A stretch of 64,000 nucleotides of DNA, from NCBI GenBank assembly GCA_033557465.1, contig CM066043.1, forward strand, positions 109,668,278-109,732,277, given 5' to 3'. Origin of the DNA: Ichthyophis bannanicus. Its lineage: Eukaryota > Chordata > Amphibia > Gymnophiona > Ichthyophiidae. Below are positions 9,990 to 21,262 of this stretch, in pieces; within the stretch, counting starts at the first letter, position 1; every line of letters starts with the position of its first letter. Under the pieces are notes generated by a model. That model saw only the letters and a list, made by a program, of their open reading frames with translations, had not been told where the DNA came from and made no database searches. Both the position numbers and the translations under genes were made by a program.

Positions 9990-10785
9990 GCATCCTGAGG
10001 GTGGAGGGTAGGAGTTGAAAGAGAAAGGTGCTGTGGACAACAGCTTAATCTAGCATGGGACTGCAGAGAAGAAGTCCCTGTGTTTATGATAATTGTCATC
10101 AATGATAATGAAATGAAATATTGCAATATGGACCTCCCCTAACAGGATTTCACAGAAGTATGGAGGTTCATGGGATCTACTGGGGAACCCAGTAGAGGAA
10201 CCTCAAAAAGGACCTCACTGTAAAGTGGAGGTAATAAACCTGTAGGAAAAACAGTGGAGGTCAGAATCCTGAAGGGTAACAGGTAACCTCAGTAAAAACA
10301 AACTGGGAAGTACAAAAACAGTGGGCCTTCAGCGGACGGCTTTATGACAAAAACCCAACTCTTTTGGCGGCAGAGTGACTCACTCTTGGGAGCAAAAGAG
10401 AAAGGCTAACCGATTTGGACAAACAGGCACAGTCCTTGTGGGGAGAAAGGGTATGGGAACCCCTTGTATCCCAAAAAGAGAGGACAAATGCCTGAGGCGT
10501 TAAGCCTGGGATTAACTGAAGATCCAAAATGTCTCTCCTAACTGGGGTAAGCTAGGAGAGATATTGGAGCATGGAGAGCTTCAGAGGTACCTAAACCCTA
10601 AGGTTATGGTATAAAAATTATTGACTACCACAGGAGTGGTTGCGTGTGTAGAACCCCAAACCTGCTGGATAGCATAGGTATGGGAAAAACCCATCTGTCA
10701 GAATCATATAGCTATATGAGCATAGACAGTCAGATAGATAAGTATTTGGATACATATCTATCTATAATAAAATATCTCGACAGAT

Positions 10786-10824
<39 letters not shown>

Positions 10825-12320
10825 AATATATAGATAGACATATAAGAATATATCTATAGTGAGATATGGAAGGGCATAAAATATACACAAAAGATAGATA
10901 TGAATATGTAGGCCTATATATGGGTGTCTGCAATTAAGCAGACAGAGATATGCCTACAGCAGGGTATTCACATAGGATATATGGAGAGGAAAGATTCATC
11001 TAATAACAAGGAGATGGAATCTACTTGAGAAGATATATAGAGAATCTATTCCTCCTGGTTATGATCTGCAAGGATGCTAGCTAGTGAAAGAACCAGGACG
11101 GTTACGTGAAAAAGAGAGGATAATATCAGTCTGTAGCCAGCAAGTCCCGATTCTTCCAGAACTCTAGCATGGTAAGTGGACAGAAGACGCATAGAGATGA
11201 GATACCATGTTGACCTGCTTAAGGGCAAAAGGTATCATGCGTTCTTACCATGAGGATGACCTGCAAGGAGAAAGAGCATATTCCCGATTGGGAATACTAT
11301 GGACCAAAGCAGGGAATGAGCAACTCCTTAAGCTTTCACGTAAGAGAAGGCCTATGTCCTTATATATCAAAAAGGAGATAGTAAGAGAAGGGAGGACCCT
11401 TCTAGTCATGGGAGACATGACTAAAAAGCCTTTTCCAACCACCTAGGATAGCTGTTGGAGAAGAAAAACCCATGCTCTCTAGCAAGGGCCCATAGTGGAA
11501 AGCTTCTCTGTAGAATTGCAGAGAGCATGATGCAGGAGAATGAGGAGATAGAACTGGCTGCTGGAGAGCCAGTATCTCTGCCAACTATGCTGCCAAACCC
11601 AGGAGAATGGAGATGGCAGAAATAGAAGACAATCCAGAAAGGTTGTAGGGAGATAATCTCCAAGATAGATGGAAGCACTGACTTGGAGCCACTACTAAGA
11701 CTAGACAGAATGTTAGTGGAGGACAAATCTGGTTGTTTGAGGACAGAAACCAGTGGTCCAAACATTAAGGCTCCTGCATAGGCAGCTGCTAGCAAGACAG
11801 CAAAAAGAATCTTACTGTTTAAAAACAGAAAGAACAGACAGAACAGGAGTAGAAACTCTGGACATGTCTGATAAGCTGCCGCAAAGCAAGATTGAAAAAG
11901 AGGAGTTAACTCAAGAGAGGAAAACTCCGCATTGGAAAGTGACAAACTAGAGAGGCTGAAGAAAAAGCCCTCCAGTGAAGTAATACTGCTCTTACAGAGG
12001 AAAAAGCTTGGTAAGAGGGTGAAGAGAATGGAGCTGAAGAAGACTTACCAAGTAGTAAGTCTATAGAAAGGAAAAAATACATGCTGGCACAGGAAACTAT
12101 CATTTGATAGTGGTCAGACCTCTTTCCCTAGCAGGAAGAAGAGGAGAACCCTGTGACCTATAGGCATGAACATCCTGACAGCTCATAGAAATATAGAAAA
12201 GATGGATGTCTTTGGAAAGAGATCCATGTCTAGGGGTTAGAATGAAGCGGTGGATTGCTTCTATTAAGAAGAAGCAAACTGCAGATTCTAACCCCCAAGA
12301 GTCACAAGCATCTGATGATG
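9990..12320 (-). pseudogene. Degenerate pol and recombinase region of DIRS-C
   Basis: No open frame covers more than a fragment. Similarity to DIRS-D begins next to the ICR (GGTAGGAGTTG at about 10006) and continues weakly. A frame at 11945-11421 contains LWALAREHGF, matching a segment of the DIRS-D RNase H. Catalytic motifs (YLDD, H-x-x-R) were not found. The region also holds a TA-rich microsatellite. Confidence 0.45.
10735..10860. repeat. TA-rich microsatellite
   Basis: Long alternating TA runs are interspersed with GATA and CATA units. It lies inside the decayed part of DIRS-C; the short minus-strand frame across it is only repeat translation. Confidence 0.85.
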
Positions 12321-12325
12321 ATTGA

Positions 12326-14614
12326 TCAAAAACCCTGCGGTTGCTGGGTTTGCTGAGCCTGGTGAGAGGTTGGATTCTTCAGACCAGGATGATGGTTCCC
12401 CTGTTTGGGAACATCTGTATGATGGGCAGGTGATGAATAAAACCTTCTCCTCCTATGAGAAGAAAGTTTGGTAGGACATTTCCTACCTACTGGGACAAAA
12501 GAAGGTGTAGAACAACCCCTAGGAACAGGTAAATCAGTGGACAACTGAGTAACCTGACGTAAAGACTCCTTGTTGAAGAGATTTTCTCCAGTGCAAGGAG
12601 TATGTCCCAGTCTGTGCTGTGCCCATTTGTCCAAGTCTGAAGCTTGGAGCCAGGCTCTACGTCGTGCCCCTATAGCTATAGCAGAAGTCCTGCTAACAGA
12701 CTCAAAAGAGTCTAGGGAAGCACGAGAAAGAAACCAAGAGATATTCTGGATATGCGTAAGCAGTGAGGAATAGTCTGGAAGGAAAGGAGTCAAAAGATGT
12801 AATTTCTTTGTGACCTCCTCAAGAGATAGACTCATATAAAAATATATGAGAGAATTCTTGCAGAAAGCATAGATGTCTGGAAGGTTTGACGTCCAAAGGC
12901 ATCTAGTGTCCTAGATTCCCGACCTGGCAGATAAGAAGAGTGCTTTTTCTTACTCTTTACTCGCCTCAGTGCTGATTCCACTACTATGGAATGATGAGGA
13001 AGTTGAGTCTTTTGAAACCCTGGAGAGGGGGACACCTGATATAGGAGATCGGTTGCTCTAGAAAGTGGGGATACCCTTAAAGGTGCTTCCCACAGACCTA
13101 GAAGGAGATCCTGCAAGGAATGATGCAAAGGAAGCATTATGTTCTCCTTTGCTATGGTAGGAACAGAGCCTTGTGCAGGATCATGTCCAGGGATAGGAAT
13201 AGCAAGTGATCTTGCTATTTGCAGGAGAAAACTCTGAAAAGAGGGATCTCCAATGGGAATCTCCTTTGGACAGGTTAGATCAGAAGAACTAGCCTGAGCA
13301 CCGAAGGATCTATCCAGATATATAGGAATAGAAGGTCCTGCATGGTGCAGGGTGGTATCCTTAAAGGATGATTGCTGGTACTGGCTGTCAGAAGCAGCAA
13401 CCGTCAGTACCTCATCGTCCATGCCAGGTATCGACTCCAAGCCTGGTATAGAAGGGAGCGATGCTGTTGAAAGAAGCAGGGCAGGAGCTGGCCACGATGC
13501 TACTGTGAATACCGGTAGCGATGTCGACACCGGTACCGATGTCGGAGCCGAAGGCGACACAGACATCAGAGTAGCCATCGATGACAGCTCAATCGGTACC
13601 GAGGTAATCGAAGACCTCCGGCAGGCATCCTCGGTACCAAGCCTGCGGTACTGATCGGTGTCGGTACCAATGCATGCCGGTACCCAGTCTTCCAGACTAC
13701 GATTGCAAACTCGGTATCGAGGGCAATGAACCTGATGAAGGAAGCAGAGCAGGCACCGACTGCAAAGGTAATATGGACATCGGTACCGACTTCGGTACCG
13801 TGTCTGATACTGGTGGATGAAAGCCAACCGGTGGCAACTCAAACAGCATCGGAGGAACCGAGAGTTGCGGATCCGAATCATCGGAACCGAGCCTTTGGTA
13901 CCAAGGGGAGGCGGTACCAAGGCGAGTCGGTACCCAATCCTCTAGACTGGAAATCGATTCCAGACTCGGCATCGAAGGAAGCGAGTCTATCGATGCACGT
14001 CTGGAGGGTACCGACGTCGGTAGTCGTATCGGTGTCAGTACCGATACCGGAAAGTCAGTCTGGGGGATGTCCACCGGACCCGAAGGTACCGAGGATGCCA
14101 GATGACGATCCCTGGTGAGGAGTGTTTCATCCAACACCAGTGCTGGAACCGGGGTATCGGTACCGCTCAAAGCGGATGCCACCACTGGACATGGCTCAGG
14201 TATGTTCTGTGAGGGGTGAGCCCCAGGAACAACCTGAAACCCCTTATACGCTTTGGAGACCGAAGACTCCCGCTGGGGTTTTGAAGCCAGTGGGCCCTCG
14301 AGGGCAAGGCCGGAGCCGTCTACATGCTGTGCATGAGACCTACCACTTGAGGACTGGCTAGTCTTAACAGACTGTTTGTGGGTTACCTGATCCTGTGTAG
14401 AAGAAGAAAGGGACGGTGCCCTGCAGTTGGAGGAGAACCGGGTATCGAGGAAATCTCGATGTTGAAAACCTCTTCTCACCAAACTGTTGCCCAAAGGCTC
14501 CAGAGGGAAAAGGTCAGGCCCCAAACAGGTTAGACACCGGCTTTGAGGGTCTAAAAATAAAGTTGTACCGCCACAGTCTGAACATTTCCTGGAGAAAGTG
14601 GCCGGCGGTTCCAT
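12326..14614 (-). pseudogene. DIRS-C Gag, broken and internally duplicated
   Basis: Three frames make up the gene: 14614-13697, 13920-12832 and 12835-12326. The N-terminus has CSDC and CLTC, the Cys pairs shared by the other DIRS Gag proteins. The middle is dominated by repeated Ser-Val-Pro, encoded by recurrent GGTACC-containing words. A segment beginning SLEDWVP occurs twice about 250 bp apart (near 13950 and 13700), and the frame changes between the copies. The C-terminal part carries GFQKTQLPHHSIVVES and GARRRAWLQASDLDKW with CTGENLFNKE, aligning with DIRS-B Gag. Two frameshifts make it non-functional. Confidence 0.78.
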
Positions 14615-14823
14615 GAAGGAAAAAGAAGAGGCCTAAAGGCCTGAGACACTATGAAGAAAAAATAGTCCTTGAAAAAGGAGATTTTCACAAGAAAAGAAAA
14701 GAAAAACACCGGCGGTACCGGTGGCGTCGGGGAGACCGCCGCGACCACAAGAAAAATAAAGAAATAAAACAAAATTTTCTGCGGTGACAGGAGGACGTCC
14801 TGCTGGCTCCGCGGAAAAACGAA

Positions 14824-14986
14824 AACTGAGGAGAGGCAGTTGGGAAAGGCGGGAAGGCAGCATGCAGGCATGGTGGGATGCTTCCAAAAGCTCTTTGATT
14901 GGACGCTGGGAAGCGTTCCCGCGCGGACTCCGTCGGTACCGACGTACCCATATGTGAAGACTCATTCCTGCTTGTTCCTGGAGATA
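14824..14986. repeat. DIRS-C right inverted terminal repeat
   Basis: It has the same layout as the DIRS-B right ITR: a GCATGC-rich segment, AAAGCTCTTTGATTGG, then the palindrome GTCGGTACCGAC at 14932-14943, CCCATATGTGAAGACT and the CCTGGAGATA terminus. No partner ITR was found on the left side of C. Confidence 0.8.
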
Positions 14987-15020
14987 GAGAGATACAACTC
15001 CTAGGGGAGGTGGGTGGGTT

Positions 15021-15100
15021 GTGAAGACTAAATTCCTGCTGTTCCCGGAGATCACCTGCTATCTCCAGGAACAAGCAGGAATGTAGTCTTCACATATGGG
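15021..15100. repeat. DIRS-D internal complementary region
   Basis: Two opposed half-sites, GAAGACTAAATTCCTGCTG and CAGGAATGTAGTCTTC, meet at CACCTGCTATCTCC. The arrangement matches the DIRS-B and DIRS-C ICRs. Confidence 0.8.
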
Positions 15101-15219
15101 GACTCCCTAGCTGCAGATGCCAGGAAGATGGCCCCAGAAAGTTGTGTGCCCTTGTGAAAGGGCTCCACTTCCCCCCATGGATCTCTGGCATCCTACCAGG
15201 GATGGTGGGTAGGAGTTGA

Positions 15220-16275
15220 TTAAGTGTAGAACAGGTGTTGAAGAACAGCCTGACCAAACAAGGCATCCCGGCGGAAGTCCTTGTCTAAGCAGTAATGGGC
15301 TGTGAAGGTATGTACTAAAGCCCAAGTAGCTGCTCGACAGATGTCGTCGATAGACACGGAGTGAAGATGAGCCATAGAGGCTGCAATGGCTCTCACATTG
15401 TGAGCTGTGACATAGCCTTCAAGAGGAAGGTTTTTACTCTCATAGGCAAAAGATATACACTGTGCAATCCAGCTGGGCAGTGTTCTTTTGGAGACTGGAA
15501 GTCCTAAATGACTAGGATCAAAAGCAACAAAGAGCTGAGAGGACTTTCTATGTTGCTGTGTCCTTTGCAAGTAAAAGGCCAAAGCCCTTTTACAGTCCAA
15601 AGTATGAAGATTCCTTTCTGCATTTGAGGTATGAGGCCTTGAGAAGAATACAGGAAGGTAAACCGCTTGCTTTAAATGAAAAGGTGACACCACCTTTGGC
15701 ATAAAGTGTGGATGAGTCCTAAGGACTACCTTTTCATGATGGAACTTTGTATAAGGAGGATCAGCCACCAACGCTTGCAATTCACTGATGCGACGTGCTG
15801 ATGTGATTGTAATAAGAAAGATGACCTTCCAGGAAAGGAATTTCAAAGAGGTAGTGGCTAATGGTTCAAAGGGCGGTTTCATGAGCTGCCCAAGAACCAG
15901 ATTTAAGTCCCATGCCACCGGTGGTGGCTTAATGGGAGGCTTAGTTAAAAGAAGGCCTCTCATAAATCACGCTATGAGAGGATGAGAGGAAATAGGTTGT
16001 CCATTTAGAGGCTTGAAAGAAGTTGCAATGGCAGTCAAATGAACTCTCACTAAATTGGTCTTAAGCCCTGCATTTGATAAATGAAGGAGATACTCCATTA
16101 ATGATTCCAGAGGTATCGCAAGAGGGTTAAGAGCCTTCTGCGAACACCATATGGTAAACCTTTTCCACTTAAAAGCATAAGAGCGTCTTGTGGAAGGCTT
16201 CCTGGAAGCATAAAGGATATCCTTTACCTGCTGGGAAAGGATAAGACCGTGAAGTTCTAGGCTTTCAGCAACCAG
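15220..16275 (-). pseudogene. DIRS-D tyrosine recombinase with a single in-frame stop
   Basis: The integrase of DIRS-D reads as one frame apart from a TGA at 15967-15969. The N-terminal core-binding region shows RRSYAFKWKRF and EYLLHLSNAGLK. The catalytic domain has ITSARRISELQAL (first Arg), TAHNVRAIAAS (H-x-x-R) and FTAHYCLDKDF (Tyr). The stop falls in SSHPLIA-stop-FMRGLLL; DIRS-B has Arg at this place (PLVARFLRG), so a CGA to TGA change by CpG deamination explains it. All active-site residues are kept, and the upstream frame remains open to 17403, overlapping RNase H. Confidence 0.86.
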
Positions 16276-17189
16276 GCCCTGAGATGCAGAGACTGGGGAT
16301 TGGGATGCCACAGCATCCCGTCCTCTTGAGAAAGGAGATTTGGAGCAGATCCTAACTCCAGAGGCGGAGCTGGAGAGAGATGTAGGAGCAGAAGGTACCA
16401 CATTTGCCGTGGCCAACGTGGAGCTATGAGAATCATATGACCTCTGTCTCTCTGAAGCTTGAACAGGGTTTTGGGAATTAGGGGAATGGGTGGAAAGGCA
16501 TACAGGAAGTTCTGACCCCAATGGAGGAGGAAAGCATCCCTGGCCTGACAACCCTGAGCTGGAATTCTGGAACAGAACCGGGGAAGTTTGGAATTCAGCG
16601 GACTTGCAAAGAGGTCTATGTCCGGGGTACCCCAAATTTGAAAAAGTTTGGCCACCTGGTCCGCATGGAGAGACCATTCGTGTGGAAGCAGAACTCGACT
16701 GAGTCTGTCTGCCCAAGAGTTTTGAATGCCTGGAAGATACACCGCAAGGAGATGAATCTGATGCTCTCTGGCGAGGGCCCATAGTCGCAAAGCTTTGTTG
16801 CAGAGCGACAGAGAGCCTGTTCCGCTCTGCTTGTTCACATAGAACATGGCTACTTGATTGTCCGTTTGAACTAGGAATGAGCACAGGTCCAGGGTTTCCT
16901 GACATAGGAGACGGGACCCTGTACCACCCTGCTTGTTGACATAGAACATGGCCACCTTGTTGTCTGTCTGCACCAAGACAGGTTCGTGGGCCAGGAGCTG
17001 CCTGAAGACTTCCACGGCTAGGCGGATGGCAAGGAGTTCCAAGAAATTGATTTGTTGGGTCCTCTCGCTCAGGGACCAAACTCCCAGAGTGTGGAAACCC
17101 TGGCAATGGGCCCCCCAGCCCAGCAGGGATGCATCTGTGGTCAGGATCCTCGTGTGCAGAGGTGCCTGGAAAGGTATTCCTGCCTCCAA
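16257..17189 (-). pseudogene. DIRS-D RNase H with an in-frame 34-residue internal duplication
   Basis: This continuous 310-residue frame contains TTDASLLGWGAHC, INFLELLAI and the third acidic motif LVQTDN. The last motif occurs twice: TDNKVAMFYVNKQGGTGS and, 34 residues later, TDNQVAMFYVNKQSGTGS. At the DNA level the repeated unit is offset by exactly 102 bp (16831 and 16933), so the frame is preserved. The downstream region VDLFASPLNSKLPRFCS and the LPGIQNSWADRLSR motif are intact. No frameshift or stop is visible in this frame, but the element lacks most of RT, so the protein could act only as a fragment. Confidence 0.85.
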
Positions 17190-17505
17190 GTGATGTGGTT
17201 AGAGCCACCAGGCCAGTGACTGTACCAGACGCTGGACACTTTGATCCTGTCCCTGAGGCGCCCTGTGGCCTGAGACCACTGGTCTCTGAGACACCATTGA
17301 ACGGTCCGCATATGGAGGCGGGCATCTGGGGGTCACATAGACTGTGGAAGCCATGTGCCCGAGGAGGCGCAGGAATTGTCTTGCTCACACTACAGACCTG
17401 CAACTCACTTGTCCTGCCAGAGCCATAAGCCTGCTATGCCCTGTCTGCAGGCAGAAAGGCCTTCGCCTGAAGGGTGTTGATTTTGGCCCCAATGAACTCC
17501 AGCTG

Positions 17506-17890
17506 TTAAGTCGGAGTGAGGCTGGACTTGGGGTAGTTGATTACAAACCCTAGGTGTTGGAGCACCTGGATGGTGCGAGTTGTGGCCTGGTGGACCTCAA
17601 TGGCTGAAGTTCCTCTGATGAGCCAGTCGTCGAGATAGGGGAAGACAGAGACCCCTTGGAGCCTGAGAAAGGCGGCAACCACTGCCAAGCACTTTGTGAA
17701 CACCCTGTGGGCCAAGGCAAGGCCAAAGAGAAGTACCCTGTACTGGTAGTGATTGTCCCCCACCACAAAGGCAGATATTGCCTGTGGCTTGGGTGTATTA
17801 GGATGTGTGTATATGCATCTTTTATGTCTAAGGAGCATAGTCAGTCTCCCTGGCGGAGGAAAAGCAGCAATATCCCAAGGGAGAGCATTT
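17506..17890 (-). pseudogene. DIRS-D reverse transcriptase, C-terminal fragment
   Basis: A 110-residue frame contains SVFPYLDDWLIRGTSA with the YLDD box and the preceding TKCLAVVAAFLRL. FGL occurs in LLFGLALA, slightly changed from LPFGL. Upstream residues around KFFV are reached only in other frames. The fragment ends near 17925 at the internal deletion junction. Confidence 0.75.
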
Positions 17891-18039
17891 GAACTTCTCC
17901 CTCACCAGTAATTTGTTGAGGTACCGAGCCGGAGGCGGGAAGAGGTACCGGTGTCCGGTTGAAGGAAAAACAGGAAAAAACACAACTTTTTTTCGGGGAC
18001 ACTATGGATTACGTCCAAAGGGCTCCATGGAAAAAAAGA

Positions 18040-18202
18040 GACTGAGCAAGATGGCACCCTTGGATGGGAAGGGGTCTGCGCATGCGTGATAGAAACTCCC
18101 AAAGGCTTTCTCTGAAAGCTGGGGATTTGCTCCACACGAGGGCTCCGTCGACACCGACATCACCCATATGTGAGGACTGACTTCCTGCTAGTTCCCGGAG
18201 AA
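18040..18202. repeat. DIRS-D right inverted terminal repeat
   Basis: GACTGAGCAAGATGGCACCC through AAAGGCTTTCTCTGAAAGCTG to the CCGGAGAA end closely follows the DIRS-B right ITR. The central palindrome is degraded to GTCGACACCGAC. Confidence 0.8.
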
Positions 18203-18493
18203 CTGAGAACTATACTCTGAATATAACACCACTTGCCCCCTTCCCTTTAATCTTCCTAACCCCGACCATGTAACTTCTATTCTTTCCCCTCCCCCTTCCT
18301 TCCCTTATAAGCTCACTTAAGTCCCTACATAGTGTTTCCTGTTCACATTATATGTAAATTTGTTTAGTTTTATTACGTTCATTGTGTTACATTAACCTTG
18401 TTCTCTGGAAAGTTCTGTTATGTTTAATTTAAACCGCCTTGATCTTTGGAAAAGCTGTATATAAGCCTATCAAATAAATAATAAGAAATAGAG
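18203..18493 (+). mobile_element. 3' end of an L2-like LINE
   Basis: A pyrimidine-rich 3' UTR ends with AACCGCCTTGATCTTTGG, a GTATATAAGC word and a tail of AATAA units near 18467-18493. This matches the end of the L2-like fragment at 58170-58248 (ACCGCC, GCGGTATATAAA, AAATA units). No coding sequence is left. Confidence 0.6.
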
Positions 18494-19548
18494 ACAAGCT
18501 GGCGTTACCTTTGCAGTGGAATGGCAATGGGCAGGAAGTATGAGATTGGCTAGGGCCTTGAACCCACAGCTGATCTTCATTCGTCGTGCCTGATCCGCAA
18601 ATGCTGGCATTGGTCTTCGACTGCCCTGCAGATTGCATCACATGATCCATTAGTAACCAAATGGAAAATAGAAAAGAATGATGTAAAACAGCTCATGGTC
18701 AAAGTGATAGTAACTGGGTTTGGAGAGACTCCTCCCATGCTGTAATGTAGAGCACACCCACACATTAGTGGGGTGTGTGTTCTTGATCAGTGTGTTACCT
18801 TTGCTGCACTTTGTCTTGGTGATGTTGTTTGTTCTCCAGTAGTAGCTTCCTCATCTGGTTTATAATCTAAGCAGCAACATAGAAACAAAAGGAATGTGAG
18901 CGAGACATGTGGCTTAGTCTGGTTTTCCATACACATTATTAAAAGACTTCATGCCTACTCTGTACACAGTTACTTGGCCACCTGGCTTTACAACATCTTA
19001 TGGCAAAATATCCAAGCAAATGTGCCTCAACTATATAGCAGCAAAAATCACAAATTCTCAAGATGCAACGGGTTAAAAGGAAACTGAGGCTCAGAATACA
19101 GAGAAAAAAGGTCAGGAGCAGTTATTATTGAATTACAGACTGAATTCAAAAGAAAGCAAAAGAAAACAAGAAGGTGGCTACATCTGAGCTTCCAGTGAAT
19201 TGTTTTAGGCTATCTTGCTTTTTTTCCCTTAAGCATATATGGGGAAACAGAAGTGGGGGACACTGTCTTATGTTGAGACAGTTTCTCCCTGCTTATTGGT
19301 CCGTCAATAACTTTATCACTCATGGCAAAGGCAGTGAGCGGCTGTCAGCTGCTTCATAGCTAGCAAGCTTGCTAGGCACCTCTGAGTTTGATTTATTCCC
19401 AACCAAGGCTCTTTATTCCGTTATCACTGAAGTTTCTTTTGTGAACCAAGCAGCAGCTGTGGGGGCCAGTTAAGGTCCTGGAGGGGATGTAATAATGAAA
19501 GTGGAAGATGCTCTTCTAGATCAGGGCTTGACAAATCCTAGGCGGCAG
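18494..19548. other. No gene seen
   Basis: The stretch is AT-balanced and lacks open frames above about 65 codons. I recognise no repeat family. Confidence 0.5.
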
Positions 19549-19626
19549 GTTGCCATGGCTACCAGAACTGCACAAAGTATTCAAGGTGCGGTTGCACCAT
19601 GGAACAATACAAAGACATTATAATAT
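19549..19626 (-). mobile_element. CR1 fragment
   Basis: TATTCAAGGTGCGGTTGCAC and GAACAATACAAAGACATTATAAT match the CR1 at 30110-30170 with a few differences. Only about 80 bp remain. Confidence 0.75.
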
Positions 19627-19960
19627 ACATAGGGGTATGTTTACTAAACCACGCTCATGTGCACGGCGCACATTAGCGTGCGCTAAGGTACCTTAGCGCA
19701 CGCTAATGATGCGTATTTGTGCCTCGCACACGTGCGCGCCGCACTAAAGTGCCCGCTCATGTGCGCGGCGCGCTGATGTGCGATAGAGGTGTGGAAAGGT
19801 TCCCAGAGGGCGGAGGAAGGCTCCCCAGGGGCGGAGAGAAGGGGTCAATGGGTGGAGAGTGGGAGGGGAGAGGCTCCCCGCACACGAGCGGGGCTGAAAT
19901 TCAAACCAAAAAATACCGCGAGTGAAAACCTCGCGGTAGAGCCGATTTAAAGGGAAGAGA
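19627..19960. repeat. GC-rich interspersed repeat with a perfect palindrome
   Basis: It begins GGGGTATGTTTACTAAACC and contains many ALTERNATING CG/CA words. A perfect 38-bp palindrome lies at 19671-19708, centred on GGTACC, with arms reading CATTAGCGTGCGCTAAGGT. It is probably a DNA-transposon derivative, but I cannot name the family. Confidence 0.5.
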
Positions 19961-20821
19961 AACCATTTCTGTCAGCAATGTACAGCAAAACCAGGGAAAC
20001 CTACAAAATAGTGATAAGTGTGATACATGTGCACGGTACAAAAGTGCAAATAAACATTAAAAATATCCCCAACAAAATCTAAAAAAATGATAATCAAGCT
20101 GGGCAATAGTGATAGTAATGGGAAACATCAAAAAACACTCCCAAGAAAGCCGCAAAAAATAAATATGAATTTTAGAAGGGTCTACGCTCCGTCCCCATAC
20201 AAGGTGAATGATCCCACAGTGAAATAGCACTGATCAGGCTTTCCCTCTCCATTGGACAGGTTACCTATGGCATGCACATTTCCACCACAGCAGGGCGGGC
20301 AGGTTGGAATGGGCAATTGGACAGATGCTGGGAAAGGGGATACAGAGGGCTGCAGGCGGCACATGCTGTGGTGCAGCTGGGGCACAGTGCGGACTAGGCA
20401 GATGCCTAGATGGCACCTAGGAATGCTGAAACTGAACAGCAGCTGATGAGGGCCCAACATGGGCACGAGAGTGTTTATCAGTGTCACAGGGGATAGTACC
20501 CAGCAGGTACCCCCAAGGGCACAGAACATTGGCAGGCGGTGATTGGGGGACGTGCGGACAAATTTGCAGGCACCCCTACCCCAGAACCCGCACCATAGGC
20601 AGCCGCCTACCCGCACACAGGATGGTCTGAGACTGCGTACCACCAGCACCACCAGCAGAAGGGCATGTCAGCAGGGTGGCACAGGGGTACTGGAGGTGGA
20701 GGGGGGCAGTGGCAGCTGCCCAGAGCAGACCATGGCCTAGCCCTGTGTAGGTGGGTGCAATGCACTGCAACAGACAGGCTCTGCCGGACAAACAGTCATG
20801 GTATCATCAGGGAATGCACTG

Positions 20822-20940
20822 TCTCTGTGGCAACACGGTGGTGCAGTGCACACAACCAGCGTGTTTGGAGACAGAAGGTCACAGGTTCAAGCCCCAGCTG
20901 GGGCTCCTGCCAATCCAGTCCCCATATTTTACCCACAACT
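20822..20940 (+). mobile_element. tRNA-derived SINE head, copy 1
   Basis: GGTGGTGCAGTGCACAC resembles a Pol III A box and CAGGTTCAAGCCCC at about 20882 is a good B box, about 45 bp apart. The same sequence recurs at about 21263 and, more diverged, at 24425. No complete cloverleaf is evident. Confidence 0.5.
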
Positions 20941-21262
20941 AACTAGTGATAGTAAAGACGAACCTGTATTGCAGAGAACATAAGCATGGCTCAAACACCT
21001 CTATTTTACCCTACAGAGCAGACACCAGAAACATGCACATTACCTAGAGCAGATTCCCCCAAATGCAGTCCTGGAGGGCCACAAAACCTTCAGGGTTTAT
21101 GCTGTCTCCAATCTAAGGATGGAGCGGTACTGGTGGTGGAGGTGGCAGCAGCTGGTGGCCACAGCAGACCATGGCCTAGCCCTGTCCAGGTGGGTGCCGT
21201 GCACTGCAACAAACAGGCCCTGTCGGGTGTACAGTCATGGACTCCCCAGGGAATGCAGCATA

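Larger units (their letters stand above)
9821..14986 (-). mobile_element. DIRS-C: decayed DIRS element with only Gag readable
   Basis: An ICR at 9821-9918 (ACCTGTTACAGGTAAGTAAC joined to a CTCCAGGAACAAGC half) and a right ITR at about 14824-14986 frame this copy. Gag occupies 14614-12326. The expected RT, RNase H and recombinase region (12320-9990) is degenerate. It contains GGTAGGAGTTG and a few similar words shared with the 3' part of DIRS-D, and a fragment reading LWALAREH as in the DIRS-D RNase H. No left ITR was found. It may be an old autonomous copy or a non-autonomous Gag-only derivative. Confidence 0.7.
14987..18202 (-). mobile_element. DIRS-D: internally deleted DIRS element
   Basis: It contains an ICR (15021-15100), tyrosine recombinase (16275-15220), RNase H (17189-16257), the 3' part of RT (17890-17506) and a right ITR (18040-18202). 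Gag and the N-terminal half of RT are missing: near 17925 the sequence jumps from RT directly into 5' leader sequence. Its left ITR is also missing, because the DIRS-C right ITR abuts the pre-ICR spacer (ACAACTCCTAGGGGAGG). The right ITR resembles DIRS-B (GTGAGGACTGACTTCCTG) while the ICR resembles DIRS-C (AGTCTTCACATATGGGG), so D may be a recombinant. Confidence 0.8.

Noticed and set aside
10730..10933. 67-codon Ile/Tyr-rich frame
   Set aside because: It translates the TA microsatellite.
20182..20652. 156-codon minus-strand frame, considered as a host exon
   Set aside because: No domain, and it adjoins a repeat duplication; no splice-site or composition argument supports it.
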